Positions 5,534-12,879 of a stretch of DNA of 13,418 bases are shown here, in pieces (within the stretch, counting starts at the first letter, position 1; every line of letters starts with the position of its first letter). This DNA is from Pseudomonadota bacterium (lineage in GTDB: Bacteria > Pseudomonadota > Gammaproteobacteria > UBA5335). The stretch covers positions 1 through 13,418 of the forward strand of contig JAJXTQ010000016.1 of the NCBI GenBank assembly GCA_021783685.1. Direction: 5' to 3'. Under the pieces are notes generated by a model that saw only the letters and a program-made list of their open reading frames with translations, had not been told where the DNA came from and ran no database searches. Position numbers and translations under genes: made by a program.

Positions 5534-8251
5534 GTGAAACCACTGATAGGCAAGCATTGGCATCATCTGCCCAACGACGAGATCCTGGTTCTACTCAATG
5601 CCGATCCGGAGCGCGGCCTGGACCGGTTCGCGGTGGAGGAGCGACAGCGCGAACACGGTGCCAACACGCTGACCCCGCGCCGGGGCCGGGGGCCGCTGTT
5701 GCGATTTCTGCTGCAGTTCCACCAGGCGCTGGTCTATATCCTGCTCGTCGCGGTCATTATCAAGCTGTCTCTGGGGGCCTGGGTGGATGCGTCGGTCATC
5801 TTCGGGGTGGTGCTGCTGAACTCGATCATCGGTTTCGTGCAGGAGGGCAAGGCGCTCGGCGCGCTCGAGGCCTTGGCGCGCGCACTGACCACCGAGTCCA
5901 CCGTGTTGCGCGCCGGGCAGAAACAACGCATCGACGCGGCCCAGCTCGTGCCTGGGGATATTGTGTTGCTTGCCTCCGGCGACAAGGTGCCGGCGGATCT
6001 GCGCTTGCTGCGCGGCCGCAACTTGCAGATCGATGAATCGGCGTTGACCGGCGAATCGCTGCCGGTGGAGAAGCACATCGGCACTTTGGCGGTCGATACG
6101 TCCCTGGCCGATCGCGTCAACATGGCCTATTCGTCCACCCTGGTGACCTATGGCACAGGCACCGGCGTGGTGACCGGCACTGGCGATGCGACCGAGATCG
6201 GCCGCATCTCGGAGATGATCGCCGCCGCCGACGTGTTAGCCACGCCGCTGACGCGCAAGATCGCGCGCTTCAGCCACATCCTGCTCTACGCCATCCTGGG
6301 CCTGGCCGGCCTGACCTTCGCCGTCGGCCTGTGGCACGGGGGCTCGGCGGTGGACCTGTTCATGGCGGCGGTGGCATTGTCGGTGGCGATGATCCCGGAA
6401 GGACTCCCGGCGGTGCTGACCATCACCCTTGCCATCGGCGTGGCGCGCATGGCCAAGCGCAATGCCATCATCCGCCGCCTGCCGGCGGTGGAAACCCTCG
6501 GCAGCACCACCGTCATCTGTTCGGACAAGACCGGCACGCTGACCCGTAACGAGATGACCGTGCAGCAACTCTGGGCGGGCGGTCAGGCGTTCGCGCTCAG
6601 CGGCATCGGCTATGCGCCCGAGGGGGAGCTTCGGCGCGACGGTGAGAGGCAGGATCTTGGCGACCATCCGGCGCTGGGCGAACTGCTGCGCGCGGGCCTG
6701 TTGTGCAATGACGCGGTGCTGAAGCAGACGACCGAGGGCTGGAAGATCGAGGGCGATCCCACCGAGGCGGCACTGCTGGTGGCGGCGCGCAAAGCCGGAC
6801 TGGAAGGTCCGCGGGAACAGGCCGCCCACCCCCGGCTGGAGGCGATCCCGTTCGAGTCCCAGCACCAGTACATGGCATCCCTGCACGGCGGCAACCCCCC
6901 GGTGGTCTACCTCAAGGGATCGGTGGAAAAGCTGCTGGAGCGTTGCACGACGATGCTGGGAGCGGACGGCCAGAATGTTTCGCTGGACAGCGAGGCCGTG
7001 CATCAGCGGGTACAGGCAATGGCCGGCCAGGGGCAACGCGTGCTCGCCTTCGCCCGTCTTGCCGTCGCGCCGGGCACAACGGATATCGATCATCAGGATG
7101 TCGCCGGCGGCCTAAGCTTTCTGGGTTTGCAGGGCATGATCGACCCACCTCGCGAAGAAGCGATCCGCGCGGTGCGCGCCTGCCAGGCCGCCGGGATCAA
7201 GGTCAAGATGATCACCGGCGATCACGCCGCGACCGCGGCCGCCATCGCCAGCCAGATTGGCCTGGGCGGTCCGGCGCGGGACGGCCAGCCGCCGGAGGTG
7301 CTCGCCGGTCGCGCGTTGGAGCAACTTTCCGATGCGGATCTGATTGCGGCCGCCGCCGATACCGCAGTATTCGCCCGCGTCACGCCGGAACAGAAGCTGC
7401 GCCTGGTGGAGGCCCTGCAGGCGCGCGGAGAGGTGGTCGCGATGACCGGCGACGGTGTCAACGACGCCCCGGCGCTGCGCCAGGCCGATATTGGCGTGGC
7501 GATGGGCATCACCGGCACCGAGGTATCGAAAGAGGCCGCTGACATGGTGCTCACCGACGACAATTTCGCCACCATCGAAGCGGCGGTGGAGGAAGGGCGC
7601 GGGGTCTTTGACAACCTGATCAAGTTCATCACCTGGATCCTGCCGACCAATGCCGGGCAGGGCCTGGTGATCATCGCGGCGGTGATGGCGGCGCAGCCCC
7701 TGCCGGTGCTGCCGGTGCAAGCGCTGTGGATCAACATGACCACAGCGGTGTTGCTCGGACTTACCCTGGCCTTCGAACCGCGTGAACGGGGCATCATGGA
7801 CCGTCCTCCGCGCATACCCGACGCGCCGATCCTCAACGTCGAGTTGATGCTGCGTATCCTGACGGTCGGCTTGTTGCTGCTCGCCGGCAGCTTCGGTCTG
7901 TTCGAATGGGCGTTATCCCAGGGGGCGAGCGAGGCGGAGGCGCGCACCATCGCGGTCAACGTGTTCGCGGTGGGCCAGTCCTTCTATCTGCTCAACTGCC
8001 GTTCGCTGCGTTTCTCCATGTTCCGCCTGGGCCTGTTCAGCAACCCGTGGATCTGGGCAGGCATCGCCGCCATGCTGGCGGCGCAACTGCTGTTCACCTA
8101 TCTGCCGCTGATGAACCGGCTGTTCCACACCGCGCCGATTGGCCTGATGGACTGGGTCCATATCACGGCGGTCGGCCTGGCGATCTACCTGGTCATTGGC
8201 GCTGAGAAGGCGCTGCGGCTGCGCCGGGAAACGGCGGGCAACGAAACATGA
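5534..8251 (+). CDS. Cation-transporting P-type ATPase, type II (SERCA/PMA-like)
   Basis: 905 residues from GTG 5534, an inner-membrane ATP-driven cation pump. It has the N-terminal cation-ATPase domain, TGES (172-175) in the actuator, PEGL in M4 (E289), the phosphorylated aspartate in DKTGTLT (D331), KGSVEK in the nucleotide domain, MITGD and TGDGVNDAP (from 638), and about ten hydrophobic segments. Compared with SERCA ion-site residues, M4 Glu is kept (E289) and M5 PTNAGQG has Asn (N706) but Gln (Q709) at the Glu771 position. M6 WINMTTA keeps Asn and Thr (N734, T737) but has Ala (A738) at the Asp800 position. The TTAVLLGLTLAFEP form of M6 is, from memory, shared by a bacterial/cyanobacterial subgroup of uncertain ion specificity, so I do not call it a calcium pump. 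Its stop overlaps the start of the protease gene. Confidence 0.93.
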   Translation: MKPLIGKHWHHLPNDEILVLLNADPERGLDRFAVEERQREHGANTLTPRRGRGPLLRFLLQFHQALVYILLVAVIIKLSLGAWVDASVIFGVVLLNSIIGFVQEGKALGALEALARALTTESTVLRAGQKQRIDAAQLVPGDIVLLASGDKVPADLRLLRGRNLQIDESALTGESLPVEKHIGTLAVDTSLADRVNMAYSSTLVTYGTGTGVVTGTGDATEIGRISEMIAAADVLATPLTRKIARFSHILLYAILGLAGLTFAVGLWHGGSAVDLFMAAVALSVAMIPEGLPAVLTITLAIGVARMAKRNAIIRRLPAVETLGSTTVICSDKTGTLTRNEMTVQQLWAGGQAFALSGIGYAPEGELRRDGERQDLGDHPALGELLRAGLLCNDAVLKQTTEGWKIEGDPTEAALLVAARKAGLEGPREQAAHPRLEAIPFESQHQYMASLHGGNPPVVYLKGSVEKLLERCTTMLGADGQNVSLDSEAVHQRVQAMAGQGQRVLAFARLAVAPGTTDIDHQDVAGGLSFLGLQGMIDPPREEAIRAVRACQAAGIKVKMITGDHAATAAAIASQIGLGGPARDGQPPEVLAGRALEQLSDADLIAAAADTAVFARVTPEQKLRLVEALQARGEVVAMTGDGVNDAPALRQADIGVAMGITGTEVSKEAADMVLTDDNFATIEAAVEEGRGVFDNLIKFITWILPTNAGQGLVIIAAVMAAQPLPVLPVQALWINMTTAVLLGLTLAFEPRERGIMDRPPRIPDAPILNVELMLRILTVGLLLLAGSFGLFEWALSQGASEAEARTIAVNVFAVGQSFYLLNCRSLRFSMFRLGLFSNPWIWAGIAAMLAAQLLFTYLPLMNRLFHTAPIGLMDWVHITAVGLAIYLVIGAEKALRLRRETAGNET

Positions 8252-9357
8252 AATGGTCCTGGAAACTGACCCGCCTGGCCGGCATCGATGTCCACGTCCA
8301 CGCCACCTTCTTCATTCTCGTCGCCTGGATCGCCTTGAGCCATTGGCGGATCGAGGGCAGCTTGGACGCGGTGATCGGCGGCGTCAGTTTCATCCTCGCC
8401 CTGTTTGCCTGCGTGGTGCTGCACGAACTGGGGCACGCGCTGATGGCTCGGCGCTACGGCATCGCCACCCGTCACATCACCCTGCTGCCGATCGGCGGTG
8501 TCGCCATGCTGGAGCGCATGCCCGACGATCCGAAACAGGAGATCGCCGTGGCGCTGGCCGGTCCCGCGGTCAACCTGGTCATCGCGCTCGGCCTGTGGTC
8601 GTGGCTGGCGGGGAGCAACGCGCTGGTGCCGTTGGATCAGATCAGTCTCACGGGCGGGCCTTTCCTGGAACGGCTGATGGTCGTCAACCTCATCCTGGCC
8701 GTCTTCAATCTCCTGCCGGCCTTTCCAATGGATGGCGGGCGGGTGTTGCGGGCGGCGCTGGCCCTGCAACTGGATCGCAATCGTGCCACCCAGCTGGCGG
8801 CGAGAATCGGCCAAGGCCTGGCTCTTTGGCTGGGGCTCATCGGGCTGCTTTACAATCCCTTCCTGATCTTCATCGCGCTGTTCGTGTGGATTGGCGCGGC
8901 GGGTGAGGCGGGAATGGAACAAACCAAATCCACCTTGTCCGGAGCGACAGTGGACCGGGCCATGTTGACCGATTATCAGGTCTTGTCGCCCGACGATCTC
9001 CTGTCGCGCGCCATTGAACTGACCCTGGCCGGCAGCCAGAAGGCGTTTCCGGTGCTGATGAACGAGGCCGTGATCGGGGTGCTCACCCAGACCGCTCTGT
9101 TGAAAGGCTTGCAGTCTCGGGGAGAACAGGCCCCGGTCGGCGACTGGATGCAACGGGAGGTCGTGAGCGCCGACATCGGCGAGCCCCTCGACAAGCTGCT
9201 CGAGCGTTTGCAGGGCTGCGACTGCAGCCTGCTCTCCGTGACTGAAGGCGGCCGGCTGGCGGGGATAGTCGATCTCGACAACATCATGGAATTGATCAGG
9301 ATCGAGAACGCCTTGCGGGAGCGGCAGGGTCGCGGGCGAATGAAACCGGGAGTTTGA
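8248..9357 (+). CDS. Site-2 protease (M50 family) with C-terminal CBS domains
   Basis: 369-residue polytopic intramembrane zinc metalloprotease. HELGH (59-63) supplies the two zinc histidines and catalytic Glu; the third zinc ligand is D162 in FPMDGGR (159-165), preceded by NLLPA. Membrane segments surround both motifs (about 20-36, 45-63, 100-118, 145-160, 185-215). Residues about 232-350 look like a CBS pair (VDRAMLTDY...VIGVLTQ...LLSVTEGGRLAGIVDLDNIMELI), which in related proteases binds adenine nucleotides and can gate activity. The start ATG shares four bases (ATGA) with the ATPase stop, so the two are very probably translated together. Substrate unknown: an anti-sigma factor, signal-peptide remnant or the pump itself are only possibilities. 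Confidence 0.92.
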   Translation: MKWSWKLTRLAGIDVHVHATFFILVAWIALSHWRIEGSLDAVIGGVSFILALFACVVLHELGHALMARRYGIATRHITLLPIGGVAMLERMPDDPKQEIAVALAGPAVNLVIALGLWSWLAGSNALVPLDQISLTGGPFLERLMVVNLILAVFNLLPAFPMDGGRVLRAALALQLDRNRATQLAARIGQGLALWLGLIGLLYNPFLIFIALFVWIGAAGEAGMEQTKSTLSGATVDRAMLTDYQVLSPDDLLSRAIELTLAGSQKAFPVLMNEAVIGVLTQTALLKGLQSRGEQAPVGDWMQREVVSADIGEPLDKLLERLQGCDCSLLSVTEGGRLAGIVDLDNIMELIRIENALRERQGRGRMKPGV

Positions 9358-9360
9358 CCG

Positions 9361-9600
9361 ATGCGGAGCGTCCTGCCCTCCTTCTTCTGGATCGGTGTCT
9401 ACCCGGCACGGGTGCTGGCGCCACTGGTGTTGCTGTTGGCCGGCGAGATGCCGTCCGGTTCCGGTTTCTGGCGGGATTTCTCCATGGCGCTGGGGTTCGC
9501 CGGCATGGCCATGATGGGAATCCAGTTCCTACTGACCGCCCGTTTCAAACGCGCCAGCGCGCCTCTCGGCATTGACCTCATCCACCACTTACACTCGCGA
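9361..9600 (+). pseudogene. Ferric-reductase-like transmembrane protein, truncated after N-terminal part
   Basis: ATG 9361 follows the protease stop by three bases, with GGGAG at 9348-9352 as ribosome site, so it was the third gene of the operon. The product begins MRSVLPSFFWIGVYPARVLAPL and continues FWRDFSMALGFAGMAMMGIQFLLTARFKR...GIDLIHHLH. That matches the first two membrane helices and the first heme-proximal stretch (usually ...GIDxIYYFHR) of ferric reductase/NADPH-oxidase-like proteins with FAD and NAD(P) domains. Similarity stops near 9600, where cytochrome c sequence begins in another frame. The open frame itself runs on to 9648 as junk (95 residues total). The remaining helices and the flavin and nucleotide domains are absent, so the product should be non-functional. 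Confidence 0.6.
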
Positions 9601-9715
9601 CCCGTTGGATGGCGTCGGCGCAAGACGCAGCGCGGAAGCGCTGCGTGACTGGATCATGGGAGCGGAGGCGTTGCGGGAAACCCTCCTTGCGCGCGCCCAT
9701 GAACGCAAGCAGGCC

Positions 9716-9959
9716 TTTAACCTAGAAACCGCAGTTGACCGCTCATCACCTCAATGAAAGCCGCGAGAATGCTGAGTTTTCCGCCTTCGTTCGGGTTCAC
9801 CTTTTGGGTGACACCGCTACGCACCCGTTGGCACGTCTGGTCGCGCGCCTGCCTTTGTCGCGCCTCGTTGCAGGCCCCGGCCTGCCGCCTCGTTGCTTCG
9901 CGGCAGACACACGCCCAGACGCACCATCGGCAGCGTCCAACTGCGGTCTCTAGGTTTAA
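9716..9959. repeat. Target site duplication TTTAA flanking the miniature element
   Basis: TTTAA occurs immediately outside both ends: 9716-9720 on the left and 9955-9959 on the right. The span given covers both copies and the element between them. A 5-bp AT-rich duplication is in keeping with IS1380-type transposition. Confidence 0.7.
9721..9954. mobile_element. 234-bp non-autonomous element with IS1380-type ends
   Basis: The left end starts CCTAGAAACCGCAGTTG (9721-9737) and the right end, reverse-complemented, starts CCTAGAGACCGCAGTTG. The terminal 23 bases match at 20 positions. Ends beginning CCTAGA resemble IS1380-family termini (ISEcp1 starts CCTAGATT). The 234-bp interior has no transposase: an ORF starting at 9754 leaves through the right end and looks like chance coding. 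It sits inside the cytochrome c remnant and contributes stop codons there. It is either a MITE that needs a transposase elsewhere or an internally deleted IS. The family call is inference from the ends and the 5-bp duplication. Confidence 0.7.
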
Positions 9960-10059
9960 AAACTATCGAGTGATGATCTCGGTGCACTGTTCGTCTACAT
10001 GCGGAGCCTGCGCCCGGACCATGAACAAGCGGTGCAAACCGGGCCGGACCGTTGATCGT

Positions 10060-10063
10060 GGAG
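10060..10063 (+). promoter_or_regulatory. Ribosome binding site supporting a TTG start
   Basis: GGAG lies eight bases before TTG 10072. The alternative in-frame ATG 10081 would be 17 bases away, so TTG is the better start. Confidence 0.6.
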
Positions 10064-10071
10064 AATGATAT

Positions 10072-11646
10072 TTGAACTGGATGACTGCTTCCATGGCCGC
10101 GGGCGGGCTGGCCCTGTTCCTGCTCGCCATGCTGATGATGACCGAAGGCCTGAAGACCTATGGCTTCAGGAGTCTGAGGCGTTTGCTCGGCCGCTGGACC
10201 TCGACGTCGCTGCGCGGTGTGGCCTCGGGCATGCTGATAACGGCTTTGGTGCAGTCCTCCACGGCGGTGACAGTAAGCACCATTGGTTTCGTCAATGCCG
10301 GCCTGTTAACCCTGCGGCAAGCGCTCGGTGTGATTTTCGGAACCAACGTGGGCACGACCATGACCGCCTGGCTGGTGAGTCTGGTGGGCTTCGGTTTCAA
10401 AATCGACGCATTCGCGCTGCCGCTGATTGCCGTCGGCGTGGTGTGGCGTCTGGCCGCCAGCGACAAGCGGTATCAGGGAGTGGGCACGGCGCTTGCCGGC
10501 TTTGGCCTTTTCTTCATCGGCCTGGACTATCTGCAGCAGGCCTTTGGTGGCTTGGCCGATGCATACGGCGCCAACGCGTTGGGCGCCGAACGGGATGATC
10601 ACTGGTTGGTCGCATTCGGGATCGGGTTTCTGATCACCCTGCTCACACAGTCCTCCAGTGCGGCCATTGCCATCATTCTGACGGCCGCGTCCGGCGGCGT
10701 GATTGACCTCGCGGATGCCGCCGCCGCGGTGATCGGAACCAATCTGGGTACCGCGGTCACGACCGCGCTGGTGGCCTTGAAGGCGACCTCGGCGGCGCGG
10801 CGCGTGGCGCTCGCCCATGTGGGATTCAATCTGGTTGCCGCGCTGGTGGCGTTCTCCCTGTTGCCGGGCAAGTTATGGCTCGTCGAGCATTTAGCCGTCC
10901 TTTTCGGCATATTTGACAATCCCGCCGCCAAACTGGCGCTGTTCCACACCTTGTTCAACGCGCTGGGCGTAGTGATCATGCTGCCGCTGGCTGGCCGTTT
11001 CGCAGCCGTGCTCGAACGCCTGTTCCGCAGTGCCGAGGAAGATCTGGCGCGCCCGCAACACCTCGACGCCACCCTGGCGACCACGCCCGAACTCGCTCTC
11101 TCCGCGGTGCGGGCCGAGTTGCCGCGCCTGCGGGATGCCGTACGCACCCTGGCAATCTCCGCATTGCAGGAGCCGCGCCCCCTGGCGGCCAGGGCGGATG
11201 CCGCGAGTCAGCTTGCGGACGCGATCGCCGAGTTCGTAGCCGGCCTGCGGGTCGAGAGCATGCCGCGTGACGTGGCCGACGCGATGACACGTGCGTTGCG
11301 TATCGTGCGCTACCTGGACGAGGTGGCGCAGCTCTCGCAGGCGGCGCAACGCCTCGCCACGGAAACGGCGGCGTTGCCGCTGCCGCGGTCGCCTTCGGCG
11401 CATGCCGTTGCCGTGTTGCAGGCCGAAGCCTCGACTATCGCCGACCTGTTGGACAGCTTTGATGAAGCGTATCAGCAGGGTAAAACCTACCTGCTGAACG
11501 CCACCGTCGAACGCGGTATCGATGTCGACGCCGCCGATGCGTTGCTCGACGATCTGAGCAGCCTGCGACGACTGATTCAGCAATGGTCCAAAGCAGTTAT
11601 CGCGCTATCCGACCATGGCCCGCCCGCCGCGCCCGAAGCGTTTTGA
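10072..11646 (+). CDS. Na/Pi cotransporter family protein with PhoU-like C-terminal region
   Basis: 524 residues. Two homologous membrane halves carry the family's QSS repeats: QSSTAVTVSTIGFVNAG (Q61) followed by GTNVGTTMTAW, and QSSSAAIAIILTAASGG (Q193) followed by GTNLGTAVTTALVAL. These duplicated motifs define Na+-coupled phosphate transporters of the NptA/PNaS type. After about residue 320 the protein becomes a soluble helical domain (SAEEDLARPQHLD...), probably PhoU-like, as in bacterial YjbB-type members, where phosphate export or uptake control is proposed. It begins with TTG 10072. Only debris lies between it and the ATPase operon, so it probably has its own promoter. Phosphate as substrate and the direction of transport are not shown by the sequence. 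Confidence 0.9.
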   Translation: MNWMTASMAAGGLALFLLAMLMMTEGLKTYGFRSLRRLLGRWTSTSLRGVASGMLITALVQSSTAVTVSTIGFVNAGLLTLRQALGVIFGTNVGTTMTAWLVSLVGFGFKIDAFALPLIAVGVVWRLAASDKRYQGVGTALAGFGLFFIGLDYLQQAFGGLADAYGANALGAERDDHWLVAFGIGFLITLLTQSSSAAIAIILTAASGGVIDLADAAAAVIGTNLGTAVTTALVALKATSAARRVALAHVGFNLVAALVAFSLLPGKLWLVEHLAVLFGIFDNPAAKLALFHTLFNALGVVIMLPLAGRFAAVLERLFRSAEEDLARPQHLDATLATTPELALSAVRAELPRLRDAVRTLAISALQEPRPLAARADAASQLADAIAEFVAGLRVESMPRDVADAMTRALRIVRYLDEVAQLSQAAQRLATETAALPLPRSPSAHAVAVLQAEASTIADLLDSFDEAYQQGKTYLLNATVERGIDVDAADALLDDLSSLRRLIQQWSKAVIALSDHGPPAAPEAF

Positions 11647-11715
11647 ATGTCCGCCTCGGCCTATTCGCGCGGCGATTTTTCTCCATCATCAAGACAACCA
11701 ACAAAGTGAGCGCGC

Positions 11716-12546
11716 ATGATTTCGACTCTGGACCAATTGTTTGCCGCGATTCCCGGTCACTGGGACCAAGTGATTGCAACCATCATCCTGCTGGCTGCCG
11801 GCATTGCGGTTTCGCAGATCTGGGCGCGTTACCTGGCGCGAAGCGAAATCTCCGCTGGAAAGCGAAGGCTGCACTTGGTTTGGGTGCGAAACGTCATCTG
11901 GTTTCTGGTTTCTCTCATCATCGTCGCGATCTGGGCTTCGACGATCGCCGGGTTTGCCCTGTCGCTGGCGGCCGTTGCAGCTGCCGTGCTGATCGTCAGC
12001 AAGGAGCTGTTGATGTGCGTTCTGGGTTATTTCTATATCACTCTGGTCCGAGCCTTCAAGATCGGCGACTTGATCGAACTGAACCAGTTGTATGGCCGAG
12101 TCATCGACATCGACATGTTTGCAACCACGATAGCGGAATTGGGATACGCGGGACAGATTTCAGGCAAAACCGCTGAATTCCCAAATAGCCTGCTGCTGAC
12201 AACGCCGTTAAAAAACACCTCGCCCACAGGAAAATACGTACTTCATCTGTTGCGTATGCCGATTCCGGAGGGCACGGCCAAAGATATAGACTGGGTCGAG
12301 TCCGCCGCCTTGTCCGTGGCCGATGCGGCCACCCGTGAGTGGCGGGATCAGGCTGAAACCCATTTCCGGGAAATTGCCGATGAGAGTTTCATTACCTTTT
12401 CTTCAGTGGGGAACAGGGTTATCTGGGATTTTTCCGATCCGAAGCAATTGATGCTCGTGGTCAGATTTGCGTGTCCCAGCGAACTTCGTCTGAAAGTGGA
12501 GCAAGCGGTATTCAGGGGGATTTGGCATGCACTCAAGTCGGAATAG
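11716..12546 (+). CDS. MscS-family mechanosensitive ion channel
   Basis: 276 residues; compact, like the core MscS fold (E. coli MscS has 286). Hydrophobic helices occur at about 19-37 and 57-76, with an Ala-rich pore-type helix at about 79-95 (FALSLAAVAAAVLIVS). The usual beta-domain entry follows (AFKIGDLIELNQLYGRVIDIDMFATTI), then PNSLLLTTPLKN. Such channels open under membrane tension and release small solutes on osmotic downshock. The pore helix has Ala but few of the Gly residues typical of MscS TM3, and the cytosolic part beyond about 175 is divergent. It follows the Na/Pi gene by 69 bases on the same strand, so co-transcription is possible. GTGAG five bases before ATG 11716 is a modest ribosome site. 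Its GC content is visibly lower than that of the genes before it. Confidence 0.85.
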   Translation: MISTLDQLFAAIPGHWDQVIATIILLAAGIAVSQIWARYLARSEISAGKRRLHLVWVRNVIWFLVSLIIVAIWASTIAGFALSLAAVAAAVLIVSKELLMCVLGYFYITLVRAFKIGDLIELNQLYGRVIDIDMFATTIAELGYAGQISGKTAEFPNSLLLTTPLKNTSPTGKYVLHLLRMPIPEGTAKDIDWVESAALSVADAATREWRDQAETHFREIADESFITFSSVGNRVIWDFSDPKQLMLVVRFACPSELRLKVEQAVFRGIWHALKSE

Positions 12547-12698
12547 TTTCCAACCCATACGGATACGGAACGGGGCATGGCCCTATCCCTGGCGGGTCTC
12601 TCGGTCCATTGGAAGGGCGGCTTGCCTGGCTCCTGCCCCTGGGGACGCAGTCCACCTGTCTGCTCATGGCACGGCGGCTGCTCGACGAGGCGCGCGCC

Positions 12699-12872
12699 AT
12701 GAACCTCCGCAAACCTCCGCTCGGCGCCTTCCTCGCGCGCGGGCTGGCCTTCGCCCTGCTCTGGCGGGTGCTGGCCGAAGGCCGCGCCGACGCCTGGGGC
12801 CTGGGCGTGGCGGCAACCCTGGCCAGTCTGTGGCTGCTATCGCCGTGCCCGGCGTATTCGCTGGCGGTCTAG
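12699..12872 (+). pseudogene. MrpE/MnhE-like Na+/H+ antiporter subunit, N-terminal fragment
   Basis: A 57-residue reading from ATG 12699, MNLRKPPLGAFLARGLAFALL then WRVLAEGRADAWGLGVAATLASLWLLSP, resembles the first two membrane segments of Mrp antiporter subunit E (typically ...ALLWWxLAEGRxDSWxxGxxAV...SLxLLPP). It stops at TAG 12870-12872, whereas the full subunit is about 160 residues, and no other mrp genes are in the window. The frame is open back to 12471, inside the channel gene, but 12547-12698 shows nothing recognisable. Probably the scar of a lost antiporter operon; moderately sure of the family. Confidence 0.45.
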
Positions 12873-12879
12873 TGGAAGC

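Larger units (their letters stand above)
9599..10055 (+). pseudogene. Cytochrome c C-terminal half, interrupted and frameshifted
   Basis: The first part, in the frame of 9572, reads DPLDGVGARRSAEALRDWI then EALRETLLARAHERKQAF up to 9718. The second part begins after the inserted element, at about 9960, in a different frame: LSSDDLGALFVYMRSLRP, ending at TGA 10053-10055. Together they resemble the C-terminal half of class I cytochrome c proteins (PxLxGVGxRR...LRDWI...LSDxDLxALxxYxRSL). The CxxCH heme site and signal peptide are missing, lost at the junction with the ferric-reductase fragment near 9599. Even with the 9721-9954 element and one target copy removed, the two frames differ by one base at an A-run, so the gene was broken by more than the insertion. 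Recognition rests on pattern only. Confidence 0.5.

Noticed and set aside
5388..5537. Possible 49-residue small membrane protein (MHGLLLAVLGAVALD...)
   Set aside because: Its start overlaps the stop of the stress-protein remnant, and its first ~20 bases are explained as that gene's duplicated 3' flank; no independent support.
8185..9153. 322-residue minus-strand open frame opposite the site-2 protease
   Set aside because: Low-complexity, His/Gln/Arg-rich shadow of a well-supported gene, with no ribosome site or motif noticed.
9361..9648. Intact 95-residue small membrane protein
   Set aside because: The first ~80 residues read as the start of a much larger ferric-reductase-like family and the tail (WRRRKTQRGSAA) is out-of-frame cytochrome DNA, so truncation is likelier.
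9754..10068. 104-residue open frame starting in the miniature element
   Set aside because: It crosses the element's right end and target duplication into unrelated DNA, is Arg/Cys/His-rich, and its second half is out of frame with the cytochrome-like reading.
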